Assembly (NCBI GenBank): GCA_900550035.1
Contig: URQS01000016.1
Coordinates: forward strand, 1-60,785
Length of the DNA stretch: 60,785 nt
Reading direction: 5' to 3'
Origin: an uncultured Prevotella sp.
GTDB lineage: Bacteria > Bacteroidota > Bacteroidia > Bacteroidales > Bacteroidaceae
The translations under genes were made by a program, and so were the position numbers. The notes below the pieces were generated by a model that saw only the letters and a list, made by a program, of their open reading frames with translations, made no database searches and was not told the DNA's origin. This document shows, in pieces, positions 25,439 through 34,635 of this stretch (positions are counted from its first letter, which is position 1; every line of letters starts with the position of its first letter).

Positions 25439-26776
25439 TTACACAATAGGCAGCGATATGCCCTGAATCTTTTGGTATATATCGAGCGCAAACACATCGG
25501 TCATGCCCGAAATGAAGTCTATGACAGCCATGACACGGGTCTCGAAGTCGGGGCTGTTGATGTCATACTGGTTACTGAATCGCTTGCGCAGCTGTTCCGA
25601 GTGAAACTTCTCAGGGCTCACGGCAGCCTCAATCAGAGCGTCCATGAGCGTCTCCATAATCTTGTAACCCGACAGCTCCACGTCCAGAACGGGCTTGGAG
25701 TTGTATATGCGTTGTACACTGAGTTTTGAGCAATAATGGTAGGCATCGCGCACCGAGGGCGTAATATGGTCGATGAGGCACCCCTGGAGCGTGCCTTCGA
25801 GTATCTCGCTCTCGTGTTCAACGAATGCACGTGCACACTCGCTCTCGAGCTTTCCTATGGCACATGCACGCAGATACACCACCTTCTCGTTATTGTCGGT
25901 GATGCCCTCTTCGTCTATGCGTTTCAGTATTTTCTCTCTTTGGCAATTGTCAAAGAATCCCAGCAGCAGTTGCATGGTCTCGTCAAACGACAGGATACGC
26001 AGTTTGTGCGCATCCTCGATGTCCATTATCTCATAGCATATGTCGTCGGCAGCCTCTACGAGGTACACCAGCGGATGGCGTGCATAGCGTAGCGGCTCGC
26101 CGTCGGCAGACAGTCGGCGTATGCCCAGTTCGTCGGCTATGCGTCGGTAATAATGCTCCTCAAAACAGAAGAATCCGAACTTGCCCTTCTTGCCGGCTGC
26201 CATGCTGGAGTATGGATACTTCACTATAGATGCCAGTGTAGAGTACGTCATTACAAATCCGCCCTCACGTCGTCCGTGAAATCGGTGTGCCAACAGTCGG
26301 AAGGCATTGGCGTTGCCTTCGAAGTGTATAAGATTGTCCCAGAATTCCGGGCGTACCTTATGTTGCAACTCCATTCCCTTGCCCTCACGGAAGAAAGCCT
26401 GAATAGCTTTCTCGCCAGAGTGTCCGAATGGAGGGTTGCCCATATCGTGAGCCAGACAAGCTGTGCTCACGATAGTGCCTATTTCCTCAAACAGCGTTCC
26501 CGTCAGTTCGGGATGCCTTAGCTTCAACTCACGTGCCACGTCGTTGCCCAGCGACATGCCCACACTTGCTACCTCAAGCGAGTGCGTGAGGCGGTTGTGT
26601 ACGAAGACGCTGCCCGGAAGTGGGAACACCTGCGTCTTGTTCTGCATGCGTCTGAAAGGGGCTGAGAAGATGAGACGGTCGTAGTCGCGTTTGAACTCCG
26701 ACCGGTCGTCATGGCGTTCAGGATGCCTTACCTCCTGCCCCAGACGTTTGTTGGATATGAGTTGTTGCCAGTTCAT
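25439..26776 (-). CDS. dgt: Deoxyguanosinetriphosphate triphosphohydrolase family protein
   Basis: HD-domain hydrolase that splits dNTPs (dGTP in E. coli) into the nucleoside and triphosphate. The 445-aa protein has RMQNKTQVF (43-51), the first metal His in NRLTHSLE (H65), the HD pair in CLAHDMGNPPFGH (H110, D111) and the later histidine-rich RHPLVYLVEAADDICY with the last metal Asp. Length fits the dGTPase class. It follows the desulfidase-family gene by 23 bp and may share its transcript. Confidence 0.92.
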   Translation of the reverse strand: MNWQQLISNKRLGQEVRHPERHDDRSEFKRDYDRLIFSAPFRRMQNKTQVFPLPGSVFVHNRLTHSLEVASVGMSLGNDVARELKLRHPELTGTLFEEIGTIVSTACLAHDMGNPPFGHSGEKAIQAFFREGKGMELQHKVRPEFWDNLIHFEGNANAFRLLAHRFHGRREGGFVMTYSTLASIVKYPYSSMAAGKKGKFGFFCFEEHYYRRIADELGIRRLSADGEPLRYARHPLVYLVEAADDICYEIMDIEDAHKLRILSFDETMQLLLGFFDNCQREKILKRIDEEGITDNNEKVVYLRACAIGKLESECARAFVEHESEILEGTLQGCLIDHITPSVRDAYHYCSKLSVQRIYNSKPVLDVELSGYKIMETLMDALIEAAVSPEKFHSEQLRKRFSNQYDINSPDFETRVMAVIDFISGMTDVFALDIYQKIQGISLPIV

Positions 26777-26799
26777 TCTTATTTTTCAGTTGTTCTTTC

Positions 26800-28089
26800 T
26801 TAGCAACTCTTATGAGTCATGATGTCGAGAACCATAGCGTCGGTCTGGTTCATGGCCTCGGCACCTATGCTTGTAAGGTTGCGTATTGAGCGGTCTACGT
26901 CGTCGTCTATAATGCCCTCAACCGAGCTTACGCACTTGCCTTCCATTGAAAGCAAAGCCGACAGCAGAGCAGTAGACACACCCGACGAAATCTTCAGTGA
27001 GCAGCTTGGCTTAGCACCGTCGCAAATCATGCCCGTTATATTGGCAATCATGTTCTTCACCGAGTGGCAGATGCGGGTGTAGTCGCCTCCCATGAGATAT
27101 GTTATGCCGCAGCTTGAGCCGATACTTGCCACTACACAGCCGCACAGAGCCGACAGCTTGCCGAGGTTCTGCTTGATATAGATAGCAGTGAGGTGGCTCA
27201 GTGTGAGCGCGCGGATAAGTTCCTCTTCGGTGTTCTCGTTCTCAACGGCATATACAGCTACCGGGTTTGTAGCGCAGATGCCCTGGTTGCCCGAGCCCGA
27301 GTTGCTCATCACCGGAATCATTGCACCGCCCATACGAGCGTCGCATGCCGATGCTGTCTTCGATATGATGTGCGAGAAGATAGAGTTGCCGAAAATGCCG
27401 TGGCTCAATGGGCGGTCGATTGTCTTGCCCAGACAGTGGCCGTAGTTTGCCTTCTTCGACTCCTCGGCAGCGCGGATGTTGTAGTCGCGTGTCTTCAGTA
27501 TGAAGCTGATTTCCTCCTCGGGAGTGGTCATGGCGAAGTCGTACACCATGCGCATATTGAGCTGTATGTCCTTCTGCTCGGCTGCTCCGGCCTGCGGAGT
27601 GCGTCGGTCGATGATAGTTTCGCCGTCGCGTTCTACATATACTATATTAGTGTGCGACTGAGCGATAATGGCTGTTGCCTCATGTCCCTGAGCCTCGCAG
27701 CGTATCTCCACATACAGTTTCTCGGTGATGCCCTGCTTCAGCTTGATGTCGATATGGTCTTCGTTGATGTATTGTTTGCCCTCTTCAAGAGTTTCGCGTG
27801 TCAGATCCTTTATAACCTCAAGCTGATATTCCGACTTGCCCACAAGTGCGCCCAATGCAATAGCTATAGGCAATCCAATCATACCAGTTCCCGGTATTCC
27901 CACGCCCATAGCGTTCTTGAGGATATTGGCCGACAGCAGCGCTGTAATCTTTTCGGGGCGGCAGCCCAATGTTTCGGTGGCCTTAGCCACACACAATGAT
28001 ACACACATCGGCTCGGTGCAGCCTACAGCCGGCACCACTTCGCGGTTAATGAGCGATATTATCTGTTCGCGTATTTGTTTTTCGAGCAT
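26800..28089 (-). CDS. L-cysteine desulfidase / serine dehydratase alpha family protein (UPF0597)
   Basis: 429 aa, similar along its length to CyuA-type proteins (formerly YhaM, UPF0597) that carry an iron-sulfur cluster and release H2S from L-cysteine. Conserved parts seen are VGCTEPMCVSLCVAKAT (22-38), SNSGSGNQGICATNPV, and ICDGAKPSCSLK near the C-terminus, with the cysteines expected to bind the cluster. No transporter gene is adjacent. Serine deamination is an alternative activity. It lies 69 bp downstream of dsbD across a GC-rich hairpin element. Confidence 0.8.
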   Translation of the reverse strand: MLEKQIREQIISLINREVVPAVGCTEPMCVSLCVAKATETLGCRPEKITALLSANILKNAMGVGIPGTGMIGLPIAIALGALVGKSEYQLEVIKDLTRETLEEGKQYINEDHIDIKLKQGITEKLYVEIRCEAQGHEATAIIAQSHTNIVYVERDGETIIDRRTPQAGAAEQKDIQLNMRMVYDFAMTTPEEEISFILKTRDYNIRAAEESKKANYGHCLGKTIDRPLSHGIFGNSIFSHIISKTASACDARMGGAMIPVMSNSGSGNQGICATNPVAVYAVENENTEEELIRALTLSHLTAIYIKQNLGKLSALCGCVVASIGSSCGITYLMGGDYTRICHSVKNMIANITGMICDGAKPSCSLKISSGVSTALLSALLSMEGKCVSSVEGIIDDDVDRSIRNLTSIGAEAMNQTDAMVLDIMTHKSC

Positions 28090-28104
28090 AGTAGTATAGA
28101 TTTG

Positions 28105-28151
28105 AAGCCCTACCCTCAGTCCCTATTGGTGAGGGGTTGGGGGAAGGGCTT
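28105..28151. repeat. GC-rich CCCC/GGGG element, copy 1 (diverged)
   Basis: AAGCCCTACCCTCAG on the left pairs in part with GGTTGGGGGAAGGGCTT on the right; the 7-bp ends AAGCCCT/AGGGCTT are perfect. It separates dsbD from the next gene. Related to the copies at 37821, 44338 and 50374. Confidence 0.75.
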
Positions 28152-28158
28152 CTATTTA

Positions 28159-30219
28159 TTATTTCTTATTATTGTAATTATCCAATCCAGTCTGCAAGAA
28201 CTTCATGTATTCGTTGATGTCCTCATCGTACGAGCGGCTGCCTGTGAGCGGCATACCTTCGTTGTCTATCAAGACATACATAGGCTGTGTGTTCGAACCG
28301 AACTTGTAGCGCTGCAGATAGCTCCACTTGTCGCCGATGGTGCGCAGGGTGCGCTGTGTGCCGTCGGTATCGGTCACTGTCATTGGCTCGGGCAGCGGAG
28401 TCTTGTCGTCTACGTAGAGCGAGATGAGCACGTATTTCTGGTTGAGCATGTCGGCTACCTTAGAGTCGGTCCATACTGCAGCCTCCATCTTGCGGCAGTT
28501 TACGCAACCGAATCCGGTGAAGTCTACCATTACTGGTTTGCCCTCCAGACGAGCAGCAGCCATACCTGCCTCAAAGTCCTTGAAGCGTGGGTGTACCTCG
28601 TTCTTGTAGAGGTTGAAGTCTTGAGTGTTCATTGGCGGAGCAAAAGCGCTGACTGCCTTAAGCGGAGCACCCCACAAGCCTGGTACCATGTACATAGCAA
28701 ACGACAATGACAGCAGGGCCAGGAAGAACTGCGGTACGTTTGTGCGGCGGCCTTCGTCGTCGTGCGGGAAGTTGAACATGCCAAGCAGGTACAGACCCAA
28801 CAGACCGAAGATGATAATCCACAATGCGAGGAATGCCTCACGGTCGAGTATGTGCCATCCATATGCCAAGTCGGCTACTGAGAGGAACTTCAGGGCGAAT
28901 GCCAGCTCGATGAAGCCGAGCACAACCTTCAATACGTTCATCCAGCCACCTGATTTAGGAGCCGACTTGAGCAGAGTCGGGAACATTGCGAACAATGCGA
29001 ACGGTACAGCCAGAGCTACAGCAAAGCCAAGCATACCGATTGTCGGAGCCACGATGTCGCCCGATGAAGATACGGCTACAAGGAGGAATCCGATGATAGG
29101 ACCGGTGCATGAGAAGCTCACGAGCGACAGTGTGAACGCCATGAGGAAGATGCTGATGAAGCCGCTTGTCTCGTCCGACTTCTGGTCGATCTTGTTACTC
29201 CATGATGCAGGCAGGGTGATTTCGAATGCTCCGAAGAACGATGCTGCGAACACTACCAGCAAGAGGCAGAACAAGATGTTGAATATAGCGTTGGTAGACA
29301 GCGCGTTGAGAGCGCTTGCACCAAACAGTAGCGAAACGATAAGACCAAGAGCAACATAAATAACCACGATACTTACACCGTAAGTGATAGCCTCACGGAT
29401 AGCCTTGCGGCGCTCCTTGTTGCGCTTGAGGAAGAAGCTCACGGTCATAGGGATGATTGGCCATACGCACGGAGTGAAGAGTGCGAGCAGACCGCCGAGC
29501 AGACCGGCGAAGAAGATATAGAGCAATGAGTTGTTTATTGGCTTGTCAAACTTCTCGAGCTGCTTTACCACCGGAGTCCAAAGCTTCTGAAGCTCCGACT
29601 TATCCATATTGGCAACAGCAGCAACGGCAGCAGTGTCGGTAGCGACAGTGTCTGTTACGGCTTCTGCGGTTGTAGTAGGGTCGGCTACGTCAGCACCGTT
29701 GGCGTCTTTAGCCTCTGCCTTTACGTCAGCCTTTGCTGCGTCCTTAGCAGCGGCAGCGTCAACGGCAGGCGACTTGCCCTTGTGTGCAAATTCGGCTGTA
29801 GAAGGAGGCATGCACGATTCGTCGTTGCAGGCTCCATACTCCAGATAGCACTTGATGTCGTGCTCGGGCTTGGTGAACTTTATCTTCTGTACAAACTGTG
29901 CTGAATTCTCAAAGTAGCGCAGCACCATTCCGAACATGTCGTCCATTTTCGAAATCTCGTGTCCGCGTGGCGTCAGTTTGCCTACAAGTTCAATACCGTC
30001 CTTCTTGTCGAAGTGTACAGCAGCCTCTGTAGGACCATCACCGCCAAGGTTTGTTGAGTACACGTGCCATCCGCTTTCAATTTTACCGGAGAACACAATT
30101 TCAGCCTCGGCCGTACCATTAGTTTTTAGTTGTACTGTAAACTTCACTGGATTTGCCATCTGTGCGTTGCACAGGATTGCCACAAAAAGTAGCATGACAA
30201 CTGACATCAATTTTTTCAT
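28159..30219 (-). CDS. dsbD: Thiol:disulfide interchange protein DsbD
   Basis: Passes electrons from cytosolic thioredoxin through the membrane to periplasmic thiol proteins. From the start chosen (686 aa) there is a signal peptide (1-19), an N-terminal DsbD-alpha-like domain with a cysteine-rich YGACNDESC, an Ala/Asp linker of about 50 residues, eight membrane helices with the redox cysteines in FTPCVWP (C251) and FSCTGP (C371), and a C-terminal thioredoxin domain with GCVNC (C572, C575). An ATG nine bases upstream is possible; MKKLMSV gives the better signal peptide. A tRNA-Arg lies upstream under a shared promoter. Confidence 0.94.
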   Translation of the reverse strand: MKKLMSVVMLLFVAILCNAQMANPVKFTVQLKTNGTAEAEIVFSGKIESGWHVYSTNLGGDGPTEAAVHFDKKDGIELVGKLTPRGHEISKMDDMFGMVLRYFENSAQFVQKIKFTKPEHDIKCYLEYGACNDESCMPPSTAEFAHKGKSPAVDAAAAKDAAKADVKAEAKDANGADVADPTTTAEAVTDTVATDTAAVAAVANMDKSELQKLWTPVVKQLEKFDKPINNSLLYIFFAGLLGGLLALFTPCVWPIIPMTVSFFLKRNKERRKAIREAITYGVSIVVIYVALGLIVSLLFGASALNALSTNAIFNILFCLLLVVFAASFFGAFEITLPASWSNKIDQKSDETSGFISIFLMAFTLSLVSFSCTGPIIGFLLVAVSSSGDIVAPTIGMLGFAVALAVPFALFAMFPTLLKSAPKSGGWMNVLKVVLGFIELAFALKFLSVADLAYGWHILDREAFLALWIIIFGLLGLYLLGMFNFPHDDEGRRTNVPQFFLALLSLSFAMYMVPGLWGAPLKAVSAFAPPMNTQDFNLYKNEVHPRFKDFEAGMAAARLEGKPVMVDFTGFGCVNCRKMEAAVWTDSKVADMLNQKYVLISLYVDDKTPLPEPMTVTDTDGTQRTLRTIGDKWSYLQRYKFGSNTQPMYVLIDNEGMPLTGSRSYDEDINEYMKFLQTGLDNYNNKK

Positions 30220-30301
30220 TGTGTGCATTGGATTTGTTCAAAAAATGGGTATTTATTGGATTTTAAGCATTTCACAAGATTGTTTGGGCTTTGCAGTTAG
30301 G

Positions 30302-30373
30302 TACTCCCACCGGGAATCGAACCCGGATCAAAGGTTTAGGAAACCTCCGTTCTATCCATTGAACTATAGGAGC
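30302..30373 (-). tRNA. tRNA-Arg (anticodon CCU)
   Basis: 72 nt: acceptor GCTCCTA/TGGGAGT, anticodon stem GAGGT/ACCTT with loop TTCCTAA giving CCT, T-arm CGGGTTCGATTCCCG, discriminator A. CCA is not encoded. Confidence 0.94.
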
Positions 30374-30413
30374 ATCCTCCGTACTTATGCATTTTGCATA
30401 GTATGCGAACGTG

Positions 30414-30421
30414 CAAATTTA
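30414..30421 (-). promoter_or_regulatory. tRNA-Arg (and possibly dsbD) promoter
   Basis: Minus-strand TAAATTTG with TTTC 19 bp upstream (30441-30444), close to consensus; it lies 40 bp before the tRNA. Confidence 0.5.
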
Positions 30422-30460
30422 CTTACTTTTTTCGGATTGTGAAAAGAAATCGCTTTTTTT

Positions 30461-31330
30461 TCACTTCATTACACGTTTAACGTCGTCAATAGTGCGGTCG
30501 AACGGTCCGGTGTGCTCAAGTTTCAGTGTGCACATCGCAGCAGCGAAGCATCCCGACTCTTCGTAGCCCATGCCTTGTGCTCTACACCACAGATATCCAG
30601 CCGAGTAGGTGTCGCCACATCCAGTAGCGTCAACAATCTCTTTGGGCTTGTATGCCGGAATGTCGTAGAACTTGCCTTCGGAGAGAATAATGCTGCCCTC
30701 GCTGCCCAGTGTCACGCACACCTCCTTCACGCCCCATTCTGCCAGCTGCATGGCGGCTTGGCGTGGGTCAGTGAGTCCGGTTATCACTTCCATTTCGTGT
30801 TCGTTCACCTTTATTATGTCGGTGTGAGCGAGTATGTTGCGCTTGTCGGCCCAGTCGATGGCGAATACTTTCTCACCGCGTACCTCACGCAGATAGCCTT
30901 GTGCGTCGATAGATATGCGGCCCTTGGTCGACAGATATTCCACCACTTCGGGCGAGAAGTCGTCGCTCAGTAGCGAACCGAGGTGGAACACGCGTGCCTC
31001 CACATTGCTCATCTCGTCGATGGTGAATGGCTCGGCACGTTCGAGCACGCGCTGTGTGCGGTCGTTCATGTCTTCGCCATATTTATTCTCGAAGTATACT
31101 GTGTGGCGGCTGGGGAATGTCAGCACGTCGATGCCTGCTGTGCGCATGTCGTCTGCCGACTGCATTTCGCTCTCGCCCAGCTTCGTCACGAGCTGGAACG
31201 ACACGTCCTGAGGCAGATGGTTGAGTGCGTACGAGAAATAGAACGACGTGCCGCCTGCCATGTATACGGTCTGTCGCGGTGTGATAATCTTGTCTTTTGT
31301 TATGTGGCCTACGCAACAAATATCTTTCAT
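30461..31330 (-). CDS. PfkB-family carbohydrate kinase
   Basis: Ribokinase-fold sugar or nucleoside kinase, 289 aa. The N-terminal motif has the di-glycine AGGTSFYFSYAL (25-36) and the C-terminal PfkB signature DATGCGDTYSAG (234-245) with the catalytic Asp at 240. The family covers fructokinase, ribokinase, adenosine kinase and inositol kinase; nothing in the sequence or the neighbours decides the substrate. Monocistronic with a consensus promoter. Confidence 0.88.
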   Translation of the reverse strand: MKDICCVGHITKDKIITPRQTVYMAGGTSFYFSYALNHLPQDVSFQLVTKLGESEMQSADDMRTAGIDVLTFPSRHTVYFENKYGEDMNDRTQRVLERAEPFTIDEMSNVEARVFHLGSLLSDDFSPEVVEYLSTKGRISIDAQGYLREVRGEKVFAIDWADKRNILAHTDIIKVNEHEMEVITGLTDPRQAAMQLAEWGVKEVCVTLGSEGSIILSEGKFYDIPAYKPKEIVDATGCGDTYSAGYLWCRAQGMGYEESGCFAAAMCTLKLEHTGPFDRTIDDVKRVMK

Positions 31331-31425
31331 CTGTATTGTTGTTTCTTTATTGTTGTTTATGTCTGTTGTGTGTCGCAGCCGTTTTGAGTGACGCTTTGTA
31401 ATGTTACATTGACGTTACGACGGTG

Positions 31426-31456
31426 CAAAAGTACTGAAAAATGACGATTTGACAAA
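31426..31456 (-). promoter_or_regulatory. Promoter of the PfkB kinase gene
   Basis: Minus-strand TTTG (31453-31456), 19-bp spacer, TACTTTTG (31426-31433). The predicted leader is about 90 nt. Confidence 0.7.
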
Positions 31457-31487
31457 GATTTTCATGCGGCGAAACATTATTAATAAT

Positions 31488-32606
31488 TTATAAAAGGATT
31501 TCATAATAGTTTTCGCGCGTTATTGTATTGTATTCGGCATCGGGATAACTGCGTGCGAACGAGGGCGGCACCGAAGCCTTCTTGCGTGGATTCCACTTGA
31601 ATTCGTAGGCTGTCAGCTGTCCGTTGTTCTCTTCTACGTAGTCAATCTCTTGCTTGGCAGAGGTACGCCAGAAGTAGCTTTTTACAAAACTGCGTGCGTA
31701 GGATTGTTGCTTTAGCCGTTCGGCTATTACGTAGTTCTCGAACAGTGCGCCTATATCTAGTCTTGTTTCGGCTTGCTGGAAGTTGCCTATTACTGCATTG
31801 CGTATGCCACAGTCCCAGAAGTATATCTTCTTGGCGAACTTCAGTTCGTTGCGCAGATTGCGGCTGAACGATGGCAGACGGAATATTATGAACGCCTTTT
31901 CGAGCAATTGTATGTATGAGTCGACGGTTTTGGGGTCGAGTCCGCACAGCTGTGCCAGTTCGTTGTACGATACCTCCGAGCCTATCTGAAAGGCTATGGC
32001 CTGTAATAGTTTTACGATTTTCTCGTTTTTCTTCACTCTGTCAAACATCAGTATGTCCTTATACAGGTAGCTGTCGGCAAGTTCTTGCAGTACTTCTCGC
32101 TCTTCTCCGCTGTGGTTTACTACGTCGGGATAGCTTCCGTACACCAGTCGTTGTGGCAGCATGCGCTTTTCGTCGAGCAGTCCGTTGTGTGCTGCCAGTT
32201 CGCCGAATGACAGTGGATACATCTGTAACTCGTATTTGCGTCCGGTGAGCGGTTCGTTTATTACGTTGGCAAGGTCGAACGACGAGCTGCCAGTGGCAAA
32301 TACCTGCACGTCGGGGTTGTTGTCGATTATGAGTTTGAGTGATATGCCTATATTGGGTATGCGTTGCGCCTCGTCGATAACGATGTTTTGTTTGGGCCCG
32401 ATAATGGCTTTCAGGCGTGTTGACGATGCGTTGTCGAACAGTGCTCTCACGTCGGGCTCGTCGCCATTGAGCCATAGCGTCTCGTTGCTGTCGGCTATCT
32501 GCCGCAGTAGGGTTGTCTTGCCCACCTGTCGTGCACCGAAAACGATTATGGCTTTCCCCTTGCCCATGCGTTCGCGTATCAGTGTTTCTAATGTTCTTGT
32601 TATCAT
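31488..32606 (-). CDS. AAA ATPase with DUF4143-type C-domain (ATPase 1)
   Basis: 372 aa. N-terminal AAA domain with Walker A GARQVGKTT (24-32), Walker B IVIDEAQ (75-81) and ATGSSSFDL (105-113); then a winged-helix-like part (about 205-245). The C-terminal part is DUF4143-like and ends in an EID-X12-EFK pattern (D322, E335, K337) that fits the PD-(D/E)xK nuclease fold. Function of the family is unknown; ideas include DNA-associated ATPase-nuclease or stress roles. The upstream region holds a 3 x 32-bp tandem array joined to the promoter. A second member lies at 50579-51871. Confidence 0.85.
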   Translation of the reverse strand: MITRTLETLIRERMGKGKAIIVFGARQVGKTTLLRQIADSNETLWLNGDEPDVRALFDNASSTRLKAIIGPKQNIVIDEAQRIPNIGISLKLIIDNNPDVQVFATGSSSFDLANVINEPLTGRKYELQMYPLSFGELAAHNGLLDEKRMLPQRLVYGSYPDVVNHSGEEREVLQELADSYLYKDILMFDRVKKNEKIVKLLQAIAFQIGSEVSYNELAQLCGLDPKTVDSYIQLLEKAFIIFRLPSFSRNLRNELKFAKKIYFWDCGIRNAVIGNFQQAETRLDIGALFENYVIAERLKQQSYARSFVKSYFWRTSAKQEIDYVEENNGQLTAYEFKWNPRKKASVPPSFARSYPDAEYNTITRENYYEILL

Positions 32607-32632
32607 ATACTTACATACTTTTTAAGTTTGTG

Positions 32633-32664
32633 CAAATATACGAATAATAATTGCGAAATCCAAG
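32633..32664 (-). promoter_or_regulatory. ATPase 1 promoter
   Basis: Minus-strand CTTG (32661-32664), 20-bp spacer, TATATTTG (32633-32640). The CTTG comes from the first unit of the tandem array, so the array supplies the -33 box. Confidence 0.6.
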
Positions 32665-32754
32665 AATCTTTAAATATTTATGGAATTGATTCCTTAAATC
32701 TTTGAATATTTATGGAATTGAATCCAAGAACATTTGAATATTTATGGAATTGGG
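32659..32754. repeat. Three tandem 32-bp repeats upstream of ATPase 1
   Basis: Units at 32659-32690, 32691-32722 and 32723-32754 share the 16-nt core AATATTTATGGAATTG; copies 2 and 3 each match copy 1 at 27 of 32 positions. Period close to three helical turns. The remainder of the gap (32755-32831) has weak TGTAG and CTTTTTGC motifs only. Confidence 0.92.
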
Positions 32755-32831
32755 GTGCCGTGGAGGGACGTTTTGTGTAGGCTGGTATGGTGCTTTTTGC
32801 AGGCTGATGTAGTGTTCTTTGCCCTTCCCTC

Positions 32832-32873
32832 AAAAAAATGTAGTCCTTTTGGCTTGCAAAAAGGACTACATTT
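32832..32873 (-). terminator. TGTAGTCCTTTT palindrome, likely terminator of the CoA-transferase gene
   Basis: A perfect 15-bp stem (32836-32850 with 32859-32873) around an 8-nt loop. On the minus strand it is followed by seven T. It lies 57 bp after the CoA-transferase stop. The stem sequence is shared with the palindrome at 52050-52085. Confidence 0.8.
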
Positions 32874-32929
32874 GAAATTGTATACTACAACGGCCTGGAT
32901 TTCATGCCATTACAGTCGTTTGACGCCCA

Positions 32930-34432
32930 TTACATGTATTCGCCGAAATCGGTGAGTCGCATGTCGCCCTTCTTGGTCAGTGTGTCGTGGAATGCGAAGG
33001 CAGCGCGCAGTGCGCACGGTTCGTGTCCTTGCGATGCTATACGCTGATAGTCGCGCAGCAATGGGCGGTAGTCGGGATGGGCGCAGTTGTTTATTATCTC
33101 TTCGGCGCGGCGTGCCGGACCCTTTCCGCGAAGGTCGGCAATGCCCTGTTCTGTAATGATGATGTCCACGTCGTGCTCTGTCGAGTCGATATGGCAGCAT
33201 TGTGGCACGATGGCGCTGATGCAGCCGTTCTTGGCTGTCGACGGAGTATAGAAGATGCTGATTGAGCCATTGCGTTCGTAGTCGCACGAACCGCCAATGC
33301 CGTTCATCAGTTTCGAACCACACACGTGCGAAGAATTCTCGTTGCCGTAGATGTCACACTCCAGAGCGGTGTTCATGGCAATCACACCGAAGCGGTGAAT
33401 CAACTCGGCTGAATTGCTCAGCTCGCTGGGGCGCAGCGTTATGCGCGAGCGGAAGTAGTCGATGTTGTCGTAGACACGGCGCAGACATTCGTTGCTTACG
33501 GTCATGGCAGCCACCGAGGCGTGAGCAATCTTGTCCTCAAGCATCATGTCGATAATGGCATCCTGCACCACCTCTGAGAACACTTCCAGTCGGGGCAGCT
33601 GTGCGTTCTTGCCTATGGCCTGCATCACGGCGTTGCCCGTCACGCCCACACCGCTCTGTATTGGGAACATGGTGGGTGGAATGTGTCCCTTGCGTATGTC
33701 GCTCAGGAAGAAGTCGACAACATGGTTGCCAATGGCTTCGGTTTCGGGTGTAAGTGCCTTGAACGAGCGTGCCTCCTCCGGAATGCAGCACCCCACTACG
33801 CCTACAAGTTTCTGAGGGTCGAGTTCCAGATACTCCTTGCCTATGCGTCCGCCCACCGATACGAGTGGAATAGGCTGGCGGTTAGGATATTCGGCACATT
33901 CATACTCGTCGTGCAGATGGCGCACGCGTGGGTCGTGGAAAGTGTTGAGTTCCAGTATCACACGTTTTGCAATACGTACTATGGTAGGCACGATGCCGTC
34001 GGCTGATGTCAGGAATATGCGCATACGTCCGCCCACCTCTTCGATGGCAGACACCTCGATGATGGCCCAGTCGATATTGCCGTAGAATCCGCGACGCAGA
34101 CGCTCAGCCATATGTCCGAGGTGCATGTCCTCGTAGTCGATTTCGCCCAAGTTGGCGTGGCGGCGGAAGTCGGCGTTGGTTGAGAAGGGGGCACGAAACT
34201 TGATGGCCTGAGCGTTGGCGAAGTCGCCCTCCAGACTCTGGCACGACGATGCACCGGTGATAATGCCCACCTTGAACGGTCGTCCTGCCTCATGCTCGCG
34301 CACGGCACGCTGCGACAGCTCGCGTATTACAGCCTTGGGTACGCCGTTGGGTGTAAATCCGCTGAATCCGATGTTGTCACCGTCGTTTATCATAGCTGCC
34401 CCTTCGGCAGCAGTAATCTTTCTGTATGCCAT
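32930..34432 (-). CDS. Acetyl-CoA hydrolase/transferase family (succinate CoA-transferase type)
   Basis: Class I CoA-transferase, 500 aa, expected to move CoA between acetyl-, propionyl- or succinyl-CoA and a free acid, as in succinate/propionate fermentation. Seen: GFSGFTPNGVPKAV at the N-terminus, the oxyanion loop GVGVTGNAV (261-269), the catalytic glutamate in EVFSEVVQD (E287) and NTALECDIYGNENS. The exact acyl donor cannot be told. It diverges from the ABC ATPase gene with start sites predicted to overlap. Confidence 0.88.
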   Translation of the reverse strand: MAYRKITAAEGAAMINDGDNIGFSGFTPNGVPKAVIRELSQRAVREHEAGRPFKVGIITGASSCQSLEGDFANAQAIKFRAPFSTNADFRRHANLGEIDYEDMHLGHMAERLRRGFYGNIDWAIIEVSAIEEVGGRMRIFLTSADGIVPTIVRIAKRVILELNTFHDPRVRHLHDEYECAEYPNRQPIPLVSVGGRIGKEYLELDPQKLVGVVGCCIPEEARSFKALTPETEAIGNHVVDFFLSDIRKGHIPPTMFPIQSGVGVTGNAVMQAIGKNAQLPRLEVFSEVVQDAIIDMMLEDKIAHASVAAMTVSNECLRRVYDNIDYFRSRITLRPSELSNSAELIHRFGVIAMNTALECDIYGNENSSHVCGSKLMNGIGGSCDYERNGSISIFYTPSTAKNGCISAIVPQCCHIDSTEHDVDIIITEQGIADLRGKGPARRAEEIINNCAHPDYRPLLRDYQRIASQGHEPCALRAAFAFHDTLTKKGDMRLTDFGEYM

Positions 34433-34494
34433 ATCCTGATAATTAGAATAATTATATGTTACCTTGATTTATATATAAAATAATGTGCGTATTT

Positions 34495-34525
34495 TTTGTG
34501 CTTTGGAGTTGCTTTTGTAATTTTG
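34495..34525 (+). promoter_or_regulatory. Promoter of the ABC ATPase gene
   Basis: TTTG (34495-34498), 19-bp spacer, TAATTTTG (34518-34525); predicted start near 34532, about 100 nt before the ATG. Confidence 0.7.
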
Positions 34526-34542
34526 CAGCATAAAACTGACGG

Positions 34543-34550
34543 CAAAGATA
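34543..34550 (-). promoter_or_regulatory. Promoter of the CoA-transferase gene (-7 box)
   Basis: Minus-strand TATCTTTG; predicted start near 34536, running leftwards across the plus-strand promoter. No -33 match at the right distance. Confidence 0.5.
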
Positions 34551-34635
34551 CACATAATGCCGTATAAATATGCGTATATTCAAACAAAATGTATAAATAT
34601 TTATTCTGTTGCTGTCAAAATGGTAATTAATCCGT

